Source: Rhizobiaceae bacterium (GTDB lineage: Bacteria; Pseudomonadota; Alphaproteobacteria; Rhizobiales; Rhizobiaceae). Taken from it: DNA of 64,000 bases. Position 1 is the stretch's first letter. Each line of letters opens with the position of its first letter. The stretch lies in NCBI GenBank assembly GCA_023953845.1, contig JAMLJC010000001.1, forward strand, positions 2,294,001-2,358,000, in the 5' to 3' direction. A program made the translations under genes and the position numbers. The notes under the pieces are model-generated. The model searched no databases, was not told where the DNA came from, and saw nothing but the letters and a program-made list of their open reading frames with translations. This document shows, one piece after another, positions 42,451 through 50,959 of the stretch.

Positions 42451-43295
42451 GCGTCACCGTCGAGCGAAAGGGCGCCGCGCCGGATCTCGAACAGCATCAC
42501 GCCCGTCGCCACCGCCAGATTGAGCGAATCGGCGCGGCCGGCCTGAGGGATGCGCAGGAGCTTGTCGCAGGTTTTGGCGAGTTCGTCCGGCAATCCCTGC
42601 TGCTCGTTGCCCATCAGCAGCAGCACCGGCTTGCCGTCATAGCGCACGGAGCGGTAGTCGACCGCGCCCTTGAGATGGGTCCCGGCCAACAGTCCGGAGA
42701 ACCCCTTTCGCCAGTCCAGGAATGCGTCGACGCTCGTCTTCACCAGCGGCACGGCGAAGACCGAGCCCATGGTGGCGCGCACGGTTTCCAGCGAGAAGGG
42801 GTCGGTGGTGTCGCCGATGAGGATGACGCCTCTGGCGCCCACGGCGTCGGCGGTGCGGATGATCGTGCCCAGATTGCCCGGATCGCGCACGCGGTCGAGG
42901 CCGATCCAGACATCGCTGCCTTCAGGCCTGACGGATTTCAGCGGCAGGAAGCGCTGCGTGAACACGCCGACGACGATCTGCGGATTGTCGCGCCGCGTGA
43001 TGGCCGAAAGCACCTTCTCCGACACTTCGAGCACGGTCCCGCCGGCTGCAACGGTGCGTGCGGCCACCTTCTCCACCGTCGGGTTGCCGATTGCCGACTT
43101 GGCGAAGATCAGCGTTCTGATCGTCCAGCCGAGATCGAGCGCGTCGATGACGAGCTTCAACCCTTCCGCCATGAAAGCGTTCTGCTGGTCGCGGAATTTC
43201 TTCAGCGCCAGCGCCTTGATGTCCTTTACCAGCGGATTGGCCAGGCTGGTGACTTCCTTGACCTGCCCCACGCGGCCTGTCTCGCGCTGGCTCAT
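42447..43295 (-). CDS. SpoU-family (TrmH-like) RNA 2'-O-methyltransferase
   Basis: 282 residues from the ATG at 43295. An N-terminal substrate-binding domain (SLANPLVKDIKALALKKFRDQQNAFMAEG) precedes a SPOUT knot with the three SpoU motifs: GLDRVRDPGNLGTIIRTADA, LLLMGNEQQGLP and SLNLAVATGVMLFEI. It should 2'-O-methylate a tRNA or rRNA ribose; the exact site is not predictable. Start overlaps the upstream methyltransferase stop and its own stop overlaps the lspA start. Confidence 0.9.
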   Translation of the reverse strand: MSQRETGRVGQVKEVTSLANPLVKDIKALALKKFRDQQNAFMAEGLKLVIDALDLGWTIRTLIFAKSAIGNPTVEKVAARTVAAGGTVLEVSEKVLSAITRRDNPQIVVGVFTQRFLPLKSVRPEGSDVWIGLDRVRDPGNLGTIIRTADAVGARGVILIGDTTDPFSLETVRATMGSVFAVPLVKTSVDAFLDWRKGFSGLLAGTHLKGAVDYRSVRYDGKPVLLLMGNEQQGLPDELAKTCDKLLRIPQAGRADSLNLAVATGVMLFEIRRGALSLDGDA

Positions 43296-44392
43296 GCCGC
43301 CACCCACCGGGAGAACAGCGAGGTCGAGAGCGCCCGGCCCGCGGCCTTTTCGCGGATGATGAGTTCGCCCGATTCCACCGTGCCGCCCATGCCGGCGAAG
43401 GTGTCGCGCATCAGCGCGTGGATGGAGAAGAACGACGCGCGGATCGAATAGGCCGTCAACACGACTGCCAGTGGTTTCGGCGAAAGGATGGCGCGGCAGA
43501 GCGCGGTGAGGCGGGGAAGATCCTCGAACAACTGCCACACCTCGCCCTTGGGGCCACGCCCATAGGCAGGCGGGTCGAAAAGCACGATGTCGTAGCCATT
43601 GCCGCGCCGTTCCTCGCGCTCGGCGAACTTCATGGCATCCTCGACGATCCAGCGTATGGGCTTGTCGGAAAGCCGCGCCATTTCCTGGTTCTCCCGCGCC
43701 CAGCCGATCGCCTTCTTCGAGGCGTCGACATGCGTCACTTCCGCCCCGGCGCGCGCCGCCACCAGCGACGCGAGGCCGGTATAGCCAAAGAGGTTGAGCA
43801 CCTTCACCGGACGTTTCGCCGACGCGATGAGGCCCGCCATATGATCCCAGTGGGACGCCTGTTCCGGGAAGACGCCGACATGGCGGAAAGAGGTGAAACG
43901 CCCGAGATAGTCGATGCCGTTATGCCGCATCGGCCACGTTTCGCCGAGCGCGGCCTTCGGAAAGCGCCAGCGGCCCATGCCTTCCTCGTCCGTGTCGCCG
44001 GTGAAGACGGCATCCGCCTGCCGCCACTCCCGTTCCGGTAGCGCGGGCTGCCAGATCGCCTGACCCTCCGGCCGTACGATGCGGTATGGGCCGTATTGTT
44101 CCAGCTTCTGGCCGCCGCCGCTGTCGAGAAGGGCGTAGTCGGCGTTGGGCAGCACTTCGAGGATCAGCGGAACCCGCTCGGCGGGCAGCGCACCCGACGG
44201 TCGCGGCAGCGGTGCGGGCTTCGCGGTGTCCGGCTGCAGCCTTTCCGGGCGCCGCGCCGCCTGCTTCTGCTCGTTCCGCAAAGGCCGTTCGCGCCCCGCC
44301 TGCGGCCGATCCGGACGCCGGTCGCTCTTCCTGTCGCGAAAGGATTTCAACTTGCTCTGCGGCTCCTGCTCAGGCTGACCTGCTTCTGCCAC
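43292..44392 (-). CDS. class I SAM-dependent RNA methyltransferase (RlmI/RlmK-like)
   Basis: 366 residues from a GTG at 44392. This start is uncertain: the frame is open to 44671, but farther starts would overlap the divergent caspase gene. A Lys/Arg/Gln-rich disordered N-terminus (about 1-70) precedes the Rossmann methyltransferase: VLNLFGYTGLASLVAARAGAEVTHVDASKKAIGWARENQ (motifs I-II) and IVLFDPPAYGRGPKG (motif IV). The DPPAYGRG loop is shared with 23S rRNA m5C methyltransferases of the RlmI group. No PUA domain is obvious, so target specificity is open. Confidence 0.8.
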   Translation of the reverse strand: MAEAGQPEQEPQSKLKSFRDRKSDRRPDRPQAGRERPLRNEQKQAARRPERLQPDTAKPAPLPRPSGALPAERVPLILEVLPNADYALLDSGGGQKLEQYGPYRIVRPEGQAIWQPALPEREWRQADAVFTGDTDEEGMGRWRFPKAALGETWPMRHNGIDYLGRFTSFRHVGVFPEQASHWDHMAGLIASAKRPVKVLNLFGYTGLASLVAARAGAEVTHVDASKKAIGWARENQEMARLSDKPIRWIVEDAMKFAEREERRGNGYDIVLFDPPAYGRGPKGEVWQLFEDLPRLTALCRAILSPKPLAVVLTAYSIRASFFSIHALMRDTFAGMGGTVESGELIIREKAAGRALSTSLFSRWVAA

Positions 44393-44430
44393 AGTGACCG
44401 GGTAGGGGCAAGTTTGAAGGGTGTGCTCGC

Positions 44431-44459
44431 CTTGCTCGCCGTCGCCTGCTGGGCTAGCG
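44431..44459 (+). promoter_or_regulatory. possible promoter of the tandem caspase gene
   Basis: CTTGCT (44431-44436), 17-base spacer, CTAGCG (44454-44459). Spacing is ideal but the hexamers match only 4/6 and 3/6. It would give a 5' leader of about 13 bases. Confidence 0.3.
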
Positions 44460-44478
44460 TTTGCCGGGGCTTGAAACC

Positions 44479-46248
44479 ATGTCTGGCAAGTCGTCGTCTG
44501 CATCGTCGCCATTCTGGCGTGTTCTGGCATGCTGCGCCTTTTTTCTCGGCGCGGCGGCGGCGTTTGCGCCGGTATCCTTCGCCGGCGTTGAGCTGCCCGG
44601 CGACGAGTTGGCCACCCGGCGCGCAGCCGATCTGGACATGTTGAGGCAGGAGCTTTCGGGGCTGCCTCCAATCATGCCGGGCGCGCCACCGACGGGAAAA
44701 CGGCGGGCTTTCGTCGTTGGCAACGACGAATATGCGGAAATCGACCGCCTTCAGAAAGCCGAGGGCGACGCTCGTTCCATTGCCGAGGCGCTGAAGGCGC
44801 TGGATTTCACGGTATCGCTGCACGAGAACCTGAAGCGCGACGACTTCGACGACGCCCTCGAAGCGTTCTACGGAACGCTGCAGGAAGGCGACACCGCGGT
44901 CTTCTTCTATTCCGGACACGGGATCGCGCTCGACGGCGTCAACTACCTGCTGCCGGTGGACATGCCCGCGATCGAGGCGGACGATGCGCGCAAGGTGCGG
45001 CGCGAGGCGGTGGATGCGACGGAGATCGTCGGCACGCTTGCCGACCGTGGCGTGCAATTGGCGCTGGTGGTGCTCGACGCCTGCCGCGACGATCCTTTCG
45101 CGCGCGACGGCACACGCGGCGCGGCGAAGATCGGCGGACTTGCGCCGATCCAGCCGAACAAGGGCGTCTTTGTCATCTATTCGGCCGGAGTCGGCGAAAA
45201 GGCGCTGGATCGTCTCGGCCCCGGCGATGCCGATCCGAATTCCATATTCACGCGGAAATTCATGCCGATCCTCGAGACGCCCGGTCTGCCGCTGGTCGAC
45301 ATCGCCAAGCGCACGCAGGTCGAGGTGCGCGCCCTTGCCCAGCAGGTGCGGCACACCCAGGCGCCGGCCTACTACGATCAGGTCGTCGGCCAGTATTATT
45401 TCCAGCCACCGAGCCCCAAGCTCTACGGTATCGCCATCGGCATCGACGAGTATGTCGGCTATCGGTTGCGGGGCGCGGTCAACGATGCCGAGCGGGTCGC
45501 GCGCGCCATCGAGGCGCTGGGCGCGGAAAAGATCGTGCGGCTTTTCGACCGCAACGCCAATGTCCAGTTCATCGACTATGTCTGGCGCGATATGCTGGAG
45601 GATGCCAATCCCGGCGACACGATCGTGCTGTCCTACGCGGGCGCCAGCCTGCAGATGCCGGACCCGACCGGCGAGGAAGAGGATGGGTGGCAGGAAGCGC
45701 TCACGCTCGGCAACTTCGATTTTCCCGCAGCCCGCGCCGACCGCTCCTCGGTCGATCCGGATTCGGTCATTTCCGATGATGAGCTGACGCGCTGGATGGC
45801 GCTGGCGGCCGACAGGAACGTCAATGTCGTGCTCTTCGTCGACGGCTGCGACGCCGGCGGTCTGCTCGACCGCGAATTCGCCAATGTTTCCTTCATCGGT
45901 TCGAGCGCCGAGGGCGAGGTCGTGAAGGAGTATGAGGTCGAGGGCAGGGCGCACGGCCTTGCCAGCGTCGCCTTCGCGGCTGCTCTGGAAGGCGCGGCCG
46001 ACTACAATGGCGACGGCTTCATCACCCAGCGCGAACTTTATCACCATGTCGCGGATGGCGTGTTTCAGGGTGCGGGTCTTCAGCAGAATCCGCAATTCCT
46101 GCCGGTCCTGAACGGCGAGGCGAAGGACGGAAGCGATCGCGCCACCGACATGGCGCTTTTCCGCCTGCCGGTCGACGTTGCCACGCGCGTCAAGGCTGCC
46201 TTAGAGGTGCCGTATCCAGGCGACCGGAACGGCGTCGGGACGCGATAG
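44479..46248 (+). CDS. secreted tandem caspase-fold protein with an EF-hand loop
   Basis: 589 residues from the ATG at 44479 (a TTG at 44461 is less likely). Signal-anchor or signal peptide at about 12-36. Domain 1 (about 74-305) is a complete caspase-like protease with H147 in FFYSGHGIA and C202 in VVLDACRDDPF. Domain 2 (about 313-540) repeats the fold, beginning LYGIAIGIDEYVGYRLRGAVNDA. Its histidine box reads SYAGAS, so the catalytic His is Ala389, while C457 in VDGCDAGG is kept; it should be inactive. Near its end DYNGDGFITQRE (508-519) is a canonical EF-hand calcium loop. Domain 2 may regulate domain 1. Divergent from the RlmI-like gene. Confidence 0.87.
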   Translation: MSGKSSSASSPFWRVLACCAFFLGAAAAFAPVSFAGVELPGDELATRRAADLDMLRQELSGLPPIMPGAPPTGKRRAFVVGNDEYAEIDRLQKAEGDARSIAEALKALDFTVSLHENLKRDDFDDALEAFYGTLQEGDTAVFFYSGHGIALDGVNYLLPVDMPAIEADDARKVRREAVDATEIVGTLADRGVQLALVVLDACRDDPFARDGTRGAAKIGGLAPIQPNKGVFVIYSAGVGEKALDRLGPGDADPNSIFTRKFMPILETPGLPLVDIAKRTQVEVRALAQQVRHTQAPAYYDQVVGQYYFQPPSPKLYGIAIGIDEYVGYRLRGAVNDAERVARAIEALGAEKIVRLFDRNANVQFIDYVWRDMLEDANPGDTIVLSYAGASLQMPDPTGEEEDGWQEALTLGNFDFPAARADRSSVDPDSVISDDELTRWMALAADRNVNVVLFVDGCDAGGLLDREFANVSFIGSSAEGEVVKEYEVEGRAHGLASVAFAAALEGAADYNGDGFITQRELYHHVADGVFQGAGLQQNPQFLPVLNGEAKDGSDRATDMALFRLPVDVATRVKAALEVPYPGDRNGVGTR

Positions 46249-46268
46249 GGCGGGGACTGCCCCGCCCT
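46247..46268 (+). terminator. GC-rich hairpin after the tandem caspase gene
   Basis: A perfect 9-bp stem AGGGCGGGG/CCCCGCCCT (46247-46255, 46260-46268) with an ACTG loop begins within the stop codon. There is no T-run, so it is at best an atypical terminator or an mRNA 3'-end stabiliser. Confidence 0.4.
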
Positions 46269-46299
46269 GATCCGAGCTCCGGACTCGGCGTTTGACGAA

Positions 46300-46710
46300 T
46301 CAGGCTCGTTTCAGACGTGGGGCGCTGCCGACCGGCACGGCCTTGAAATCGGGCAGGTTCTTCAGGTCGCGCTCGGCTCCGCCCGGATTGTAGATGGCGA
46401 GCAGCACCAGCGGTTCCCAGCCGGTGTTCACCGTCGAATGGTAGATGGCCGTCGGGATATAGATCGTGTCGCCCGCGCGTACCTCGAACTCCGGCTTGTC
46501 GTCCACCATCTGGCGGCCGGTGCCGGAGAGCACGTAGAGGATTTCCTCGGAAGTCGGATGGTTGTGTCGGGTATGGCCTTCGCCCGGCAACAGCACGACC
46601 TGACCGAACGTTATGTTGGCGCCCGGCGTGTTGTCGGGGCTCACCAGCCACTTGATGACGCCCCAGTCGAAGGTCTGGGTCTCGTATTTCTTAGGATCGA
46701 CTGCGCTCAA
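46300..46710 (-). CDS. cupin domain protein
   Basis: 136 residues from a TTG at 46710 with an unusually strong AGGGAGG ribosome-binding site. Single cupin barrel with metal ligands in GHTRHNHPTSEEILYVLSG (H-x-H...E) and the second-box His in IPTAIYHSTVNTG. Cupins of this size may be isomerases, dioxygenases or binding proteins; no substrate can be inferred. It follows the ornithine-cyclodeaminase-like gene after 27 bases, suggesting a shared pathway. Confidence 0.82.
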   Translation of the reverse strand: MSAVDPKKYETQTFDWGVIKWLVSPDNTPGANITFGQVVLLPGEGHTRHNHPTSEEILYVLSGTGRQMVDDKPEFEVRAGDTIYIPTAIYHSTVNTGWEPLVLLAIYNPGGAERDLKNLPDFKAVPVGSAPRLKRA

Positions 46711-46737
46711 TTTTTCCCTCCCTTTGCCCCGTTGGCG

Positions 46738-47703
46738 CTACCCGCGCATCTTCTCATAAACGGCGATGCCCGCCGCCAGATCCTCGATCGCGGCTCCGAC
46801 GGACTTGAACAGCGTGATCTCTTCCGCCGTCTTGCGGCCACTCGCATTGCCGCGCGCGAGATCGTAGAGATCGCCCGCTATATCTTCCGATTTCAGCACG
46901 CCGGACGCCAGCGGCTGCACGATGTCGCCGGCCTCCTTGGTGGCGCCGCCGCGCGTATCCACGAACACGGTTGCGCGGCGGATGGCGTCGTCGTCGGCCT
47001 CGCGCATCGCCGGTGTGAAGCCGCCGACCAGGTCGAGATGGGCGCCCGGTTTGAGCCGCGCACCCTTGACCAGCGGCGTGCTGGTTATCGTGCAGCACGA
47101 TATGATATCGGCCTCGGCCACCTCCGCGTCGAGATCGTCGACAGCCTGCGCGGCTATACCTCCGGCGCGCAAGTCGGCCGCCACCTTCTCGGCGTTTTCG
47201 GCCGTCCGGTTCCATATGTGGATTGAGGAAATTGGCCGCACCGCCGCATGCGCCTTGGCCAGAAAGCGCGACAAGGCGCCCGCGCCCACGATCAGCAGGC
47301 GCGAGGCGTCTTCGCGGGCCAGATAGGTCGCCGCGAGCGCCGAGGCGCAGGCGGTACGCCATTGCGTCAGCCGCTGGCCGTCGATCAGCGCGCAGGGTTC
47401 GCCCGTTCTGCCGTCGAGCAGCAGGTAGAGGCCCATGACCGCCGGCTTGCCGATCTGGTTGTTGTCGGGCGACACGGTGACGATCTTGACGCCGACATAG
47501 CCGCCCGCAGACGTACCGGCCGCGTTCAAATCGTTCCATGCCGGCATCAGCAGCAGCGTGGAAGCTGCGCCGTCAGGCCGCTCCACCGTATGGTGATGAC
47601 GCACCGGCTGTACGGCGCCATCACGGAACGCCTTGCGAAGCGTCTCCACCAGACCATCGAAAGTCAGCGCGCGGTCGACATCGGCGGCGGAAAGGGTGAG
47701 CAT
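46738..47703 (-). CDS. ornithine cyclodeaminase/mu-crystallin family protein
   Basis: 321 residues from the ATG at 47703. Family segments: GYVGVKIVTVSPDNN (active-site Lys), ALIDGQRLTQWRTACASALAATYLAR, the NAD(P)-binding RLLIVGAGALSRFLAKAHA and DLVGGFTPAMREADDDAIRRA. Family activities include ornithine cyclodeaminase, alanine dehydrogenase and the reduction of cyclic imines such as 1-pyrroline-2-carboxylate. The last is common in Rhizobiales, but I cannot separate them here. It follows lapA after 23 bases and precedes the cupin. Confidence 0.85.
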   Translation of the reverse strand: MLTLSAADVDRALTFDGLVETLRKAFRDGAVQPVRHHHTVERPDGAASTLLLMPAWNDLNAAGTSAGGYVGVKIVTVSPDNNQIGKPAVMGLYLLLDGRTGEPCALIDGQRLTQWRTACASALAATYLAREDASRLLIVGAGALSRFLAKAHAAVRPISSIHIWNRTAENAEKVAADLRAGGIAAQAVDDLDAEVAEADIISCCTITSTPLVKGARLKPGAHLDLVGGFTPAMREADDDAIRRATVFVDTRGGATKEAGDIVQPLASGVLKSEDIAGDLYDLARGNASGRKTAEEITLFKSVGAAIEDLAAGIAVYEKMRG

Positions 47704-47726
47704 CGTCGCTATGCCGGACGCCGGCC

Positions 47727-48065
47727 TCAGGCCGCCGGTTTCGGCAGGCTCGGGCCTGTCGCGGAAACCGTCTGCAAATTCTTCTTCTGCGTTGCGCGCA
47801 GCGTCTCGGCTTCCGCCCCGCGTTGCCGGGCGAGCTTGCGATAGTGGCCCTGCTTCAGCCAGGTGGCGAAGCTGCCCAGCAGCACCCCGAGAGCCATCGC
47901 CGCGAACAGGAAGACGAACAGCGGCAACTGGATGGTCAGCGCCGGATTGCCGGGGTGGAAGGGGTCTAGCGTGAACGGCACCCACGACCGGTTGGCGACC
48001 GCCAGCGCGATCAGCACGATGGCGATCGGGACGATGATGGCGATGAGAACGATGCGATTGATCAT
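47727..48065 (-). CDS. LapA family inner-membrane protein (DUF1049)
   Basis: 112 residues: two transmembrane helices (about 4-23 and 45-67) around a short periplasmic loop with RSWVPFTLDPF, then a basic helical cytoplasmic tail. That is the LapA/YciS layout, which in enterobacteria pairs with LapB to regulate LPS synthesis. Lies 39 bases downstream of ihfB, as is usual in Rhizobiales. Confidence 0.87.
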   Translation of the reverse strand: MINRIVLIAIIVPIAIVLIALAVANRSWVPFTLDPFHPGNPALTIQLPLFVFLFAAMALGVLLGSFATWLKQGHYRKLARQRGAEAETLRATQKKNLQTVSATGPSLPKPAA

Positions 48066-48104
48066 TGATTCATCATGACGCTTGGAAGCGGCGGCGTGAA
48101 TGGC

Positions 48105-48389
48105 CTATTTCGCCGCGTTCAGCCGCTCGCGCAATTCCTTGCCGGTCTTGAAGAACGGCACCCACTTCTCCTCGACATCGACCGTTTCGCCGGTGCGGGG
48201 ATTGCGTCCTGTGCGTGCCGGTCGGTTCTTGACGGAGAATGCGCCGAAGCCGCGCAGCTCGACCCGGTTGCCGTCGGCCAGGGCTTCCGCGATCTCGTCG
48301 AAGATCGCGTTCACGATGTTTTCGACATCCCGCAGGAACAGGTGCGGGTTCCGGTTTGCGATCAGCTGTACAAGTTCGGATTTGATCAT
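48105..48389 (-). CDS. ihfB: integration host factor subunit beta
   Basis: 94 residues from the ATG at 48389; the open upstream extension is intergenic. MIKSELVQLIANRNPHLFLRDVENIVNAIF is the helical dimerisation part, VELRGFGAFSVKNRPARTGRNPRTGE the DNA-contacting beta arm with its Pro tip. It pairs with IhfA (elsewhere) to bend DNA by about 160 degrees. IHF commonly assists sigma-54 promoters, and rpoN is encoded nearby. Confidence 0.95.
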   Translation of the reverse strand: MIKSELVQLIANRNPHLFLRDVENIVNAIFDEIAEALADGNRVELRGFGAFSVKNRPARTGRNPRTGETVDVEEKWVPFFKTGKELRERLNAAK

Positions 48390-48467
48390 TGAGCGCGTTC
48401 CCCGCTTGCTTTCGGTAAGCATGACGTAGGCAAATGTTTTTATTGGATTTTCGGTACGCAATCCGGC

Positions 48468-49421
48468 TCAGTTAGGTTGCCAGACCGACAACAGCCCGTC
48501 AAGGAACAACCGCTCCGCGCCGAGTTCCCGGATGATTTCGCCGCTGCCGGCCGGGTAGCCCAGCGCCACCGCGATCCTGTCCAGCGCCGACTGCGAAAAG
48601 AACAGGGACCCGTTGGCGTTCCTCGGCTTCCACTCGATAACGTCCAGACCGGTGTCCACGCCTTTCGTACCCAGCCAGTCGATGGCCTTGTCCTCGCCGC
48701 CGACCGCGTCGATCAGCCTTTTCTGAAGAGCCTGCCTGCCGGTGAAGACGGAGCCGTCCGCGAGCGTCAGCACTTCCGCCCGCGACATTGCGCGCCGCTC
48801 GGCGACCAGGCCGACGAACCAGTCGTAGCTGTCCATGATCATGGTCCGCAGCATGGCGCGCTCGGGCTCCGTGGTCGGGTTGAAGGGCGACGGTTCCGCT
48901 TTCAGCGGCGCCGACTTCACCTCGTCCAGCGTCACGCCGATCTTGTCCATCAGGCCCGAGACGTTCGGGAACTGCACCAGCACGCCGATCGACCCGACGA
49001 TCGAGGACTGGCGTGCGACGATATGATCCGTCGCCGTGGCGATCATGTAGCCCGCCGACGCGGCCAGCGTGCCGACCTGCGCCACCACCGGCTTCTCGGC
49101 GGCGAGCTTGCGCAGTTCCTCGTAGAGTGCCTCGCCGCCGACTGTCGTGCCGCCGGGCGAATCGATCGAGACGATGACGCCCTTGACGCTGCCGGCCTTG
49201 CGGATGTCCTCCAGCCTTTCGAGCAGCTTGTCGTCCTCCGTGATCGTGCCCTCGATCTTTATTTTGGCGATGTGATCCGCGGAGATTCCGCGGAATTCCT
49301 CTCCGCCGGCGAGATAGATAGCCGCGACGATGGCGACCGCCGCCGCCGCGAGCGTCGCAACCCGCCAGAATGTCAGCTTTCGGCGCAATCTCTGCCTTTC
49401 GATCAGGTCATCAACTCGCAT
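48468..49421 (-). CDS. sppA: signal peptide peptidase SppA (36-kDa type)
   Basis: 317 residues from the ATG at 49421 with GGAG upstream. One membrane anchor (about 18-38), then the S49 protease with the Ser/Lys dyad: S122 in GTLAASAGYMIATA and K174 in APLKAEPSPF. SPGGTTVGGEALYE forms the oxyanion-side strand. It degrades cleaved signal peptides in the membrane. First gene of the sppA-ihfB-lapA run on this strand and divergent from lptC. Confidence 0.94.
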   Translation of the reverse strand: MRVDDLIERQRLRRKLTFWRVATLAAAAVAIVAAIYLAGGEEFRGISADHIAKIKIEGTITEDDKLLERLEDIRKAGSVKGVIVSIDSPGGTTVGGEALYEELRKLAAEKPVVAQVGTLAASAGYMIATATDHIVARQSSIVGSIGVLVQFPNVSGLMDKIGVTLDEVKSAPLKAEPSPFNPTTEPERAMLRTMIMDSYDWFVGLVAERRAMSRAEVLTLADGSVFTGRQALQKRLIDAVGGEDKAIDWLGTKGVDTGLDVIEWKPRNANGSLFFSQSALDRIAVALGYPAGSGEIIRELGAERLFLDGLLSVWQPN

Positions 49422-49722
49422 GGCCGCTCCATCCTCGAAGCCCGGTTTGAAGGGGCGGTTGTAGAGCATGCCACCCCGCCGTGCCACCATGAAGAATTTG
49501 CGGTGTCGTCGACCCGCTGGTAACGGATCGAAAAATGACCATATTATTCGTGAATAGCTCCCGCGCATGGTTCCCTGCGGCGCGTTCGGAGCGCAATTGT
49601 GCGAATTGAGACTTGGGGTGCTCGCGGTCAAGAGGGCGGTGTCGCGAGCGAATCGACTGCAGCTGTGACAGTCTGCCCGACGCGCCGTTGCGCGTGCAAT
49701 TCGATCTGGGCATAGGTTTTAC
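49422..49722. other. divergent intergenic region sppA/lptC
   Basis: About 300 bases with no credible ORF; long frames crossing it on the minus strand are shadows of lptC. It must hold both promoters, but I see no hexamer pair good enough to call. An A/T-rich patch (AAAATGACCATATTATTCG, 49535-49553) and a near-palindrome GCGCAATTGTGC (49591-49602) are the only visible features. Confidence 0.5.
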
Positions 49723-50436
49723 ATGTTGGCGCCGACCACGACCACGAAAGAAGACGAGCTGATCGCCGACCGCGCGTCGCAGAGCGTACGCTCGCGCGAG
49801 GCGGACTTTCAGCGCGCGCAGGCCCATTCGAGCAAGGTGCGCATGCTCAAATGGTCGCTGCCCACACTGGGTCTCGCGCTCGCGCTGGCCTTTGGCGGAT
49901 ACACCTTCCTCTCCCGCGTGCCGCAGCTCACCTACGATATCGCAAGCGTCGCCTACGCCGACGGCAAGCTCGTCATGGCGAATCCGAAGGTCAATGGCGT
50001 GACGGCGGAGAACCGCCCTTATTCCATGACGGCGGCGCGCGCCGTCCAGGACCCCGGCAAGCAGCATATCGTGGAGCTCGAGGGCATAGACGCCGTCATC
50101 CCGATCGACGTCGAGAATTCGGCCGCCATCGTTGCCGAGCGCGGCGTCTACGACAGCGAGACGAATATCCTCAACATCGACAGCCCGTTTTCGGTGACCG
50201 CCAGCAACGGCGTCGCCGCCAAACTCGTCAACGCCACCGTGAGCATAGACGAGGGCACGATGAAGACCGACAAGCCGGTCGAGATCACCCGGAACGGCAG
50301 CAAGATCACGGCCGACTCGCTCTCCGTCCTTGAAAATGGGAAGGTGATCGTGTTCGAGAACAGGGTACGTCTCATCATCATGCCGGACGCGCTTCAGCCG
50401 GGCGGCAAATCTGGAGAGCAACATGCGGGGAACTGA
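49723..50436 (+). CDS. lptC: LPS export ABC transporter periplasmic protein LptC
   Basis: 237 residues. A single N-terminal membrane anchor (about 43-62, LKWSLPTLGLALALAFGGYTF) precedes a beta-jellyroll rich in the LptC/LptA pattern (YADGKLVMANPKVNG; NILNIDSPFSVTASNGVAAKL; MKTDKPVEITRNGSKITADSL). It hands LPS from LptBFG to LptA. It overlaps lptA by 14 bases, as expected for a coupled transport operon. Confidence 0.9.
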   Translation: MLAPTTTTKEDELIADRASQSVRSREADFQRAQAHSSKVRMLKWSLPTLGLALALAFGGYTFLSRVPQLTYDIASVAYADGKLVMANPKVNGVTAENRPYSMTAARAVQDPGKQHIVELEGIDAVIPIDVENSAAIVAERGVYDSETNILNIDSPFSVTASNGVAAKLVNATVSIDEGTMKTDKPVEITRNGSKITADSLSVLENGKVIVFENRVRLIIMPDALQPGGKSGEQHAGN

Positions 50437-50959
50437 TCTGCTGGCCTTCGCCTTGCTGACCTTGGCGGCGGGCCCGGCATTCGCACAGACGAGCAGCACC
50501 GGTATCAAGCTGGACGGCGACAAGCCGATCCAGATCGAAAGCGACAGGCTGGAGGTGCGCGAGCAGGAAAGCAAGGCGATCTTCACCGGCAACGTCACCG
50601 TGGTGCAGGGCCCCACGCTTCTCAAGGCCGGCGTCATGACCGTCTTCTACGTCAAGGGCGCCGGGGACAACGCCAACTCGACGGGCTCGCAGCAGATCGA
50701 CCGGCTCGAAGTCTCCAACAAGGTCTATATCAAGTCGGAAAACCAGGTCGCCACCGGCGACGAGGGCACGTTCGACGTCAAGAGCAGCACCTTCACCTTG
50801 AAGGGCAAGGAAGTGGTGCTCACCGACGGCGGCAACGTCGCTCAAGGGTGCAGCCTCACCGTCAACACCACCACCGGCCGCTCGCAGCTCGACAGTTGCG
50901 GCAGCGGTTCGGGCGGCCGCGTGAAGGTCCAGCTTGCGCCCGCCAACCAGGGCAATTGA
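50423..50959 (+). CDS. lptA: LPS transport periplasmic protein LptA (OstA-like)
   Basis: 178 residues. Sec signal peptide (1-21, ending AFA-Q), then an OstA beta-jellyroll: KPIQIESDRLEVREQESKAIFTGNVTVVQG and VYIKSENQVATGDEGTFDVKSSTFTLKGKEVVL. LptA subunits bridge the periplasm. A short Gly/Ser-rich C-terminus contains two cysteines (QGCSLT and DSCGSG) that could form a disulfide. The stop overlaps the lptB ATG by one base. Confidence 0.92.
   Translation: MRGTDLLAFALLTLAAGPAFAQTSSTGIKLDGDKPIQIESDRLEVREQESKAIFTGNVTVVQGPTLLKAGVMTVFYVKGAGDNANSTGSQQIDRLEVSNKVYIKSENQVATGDEGTFDVKSSTFTLKGKEVVLTDGGNVAQGCSLTVNTTTGRSQLDSCGSGSGGRVKVQLAPANQGN

Noticed and set aside
44347..46095. 582-codon minus-strand ORF antisense to the tandem caspase gene
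   Set aside because: Shadow; the plus-strand gene has two caspase folds and an EF-hand loop in frame.
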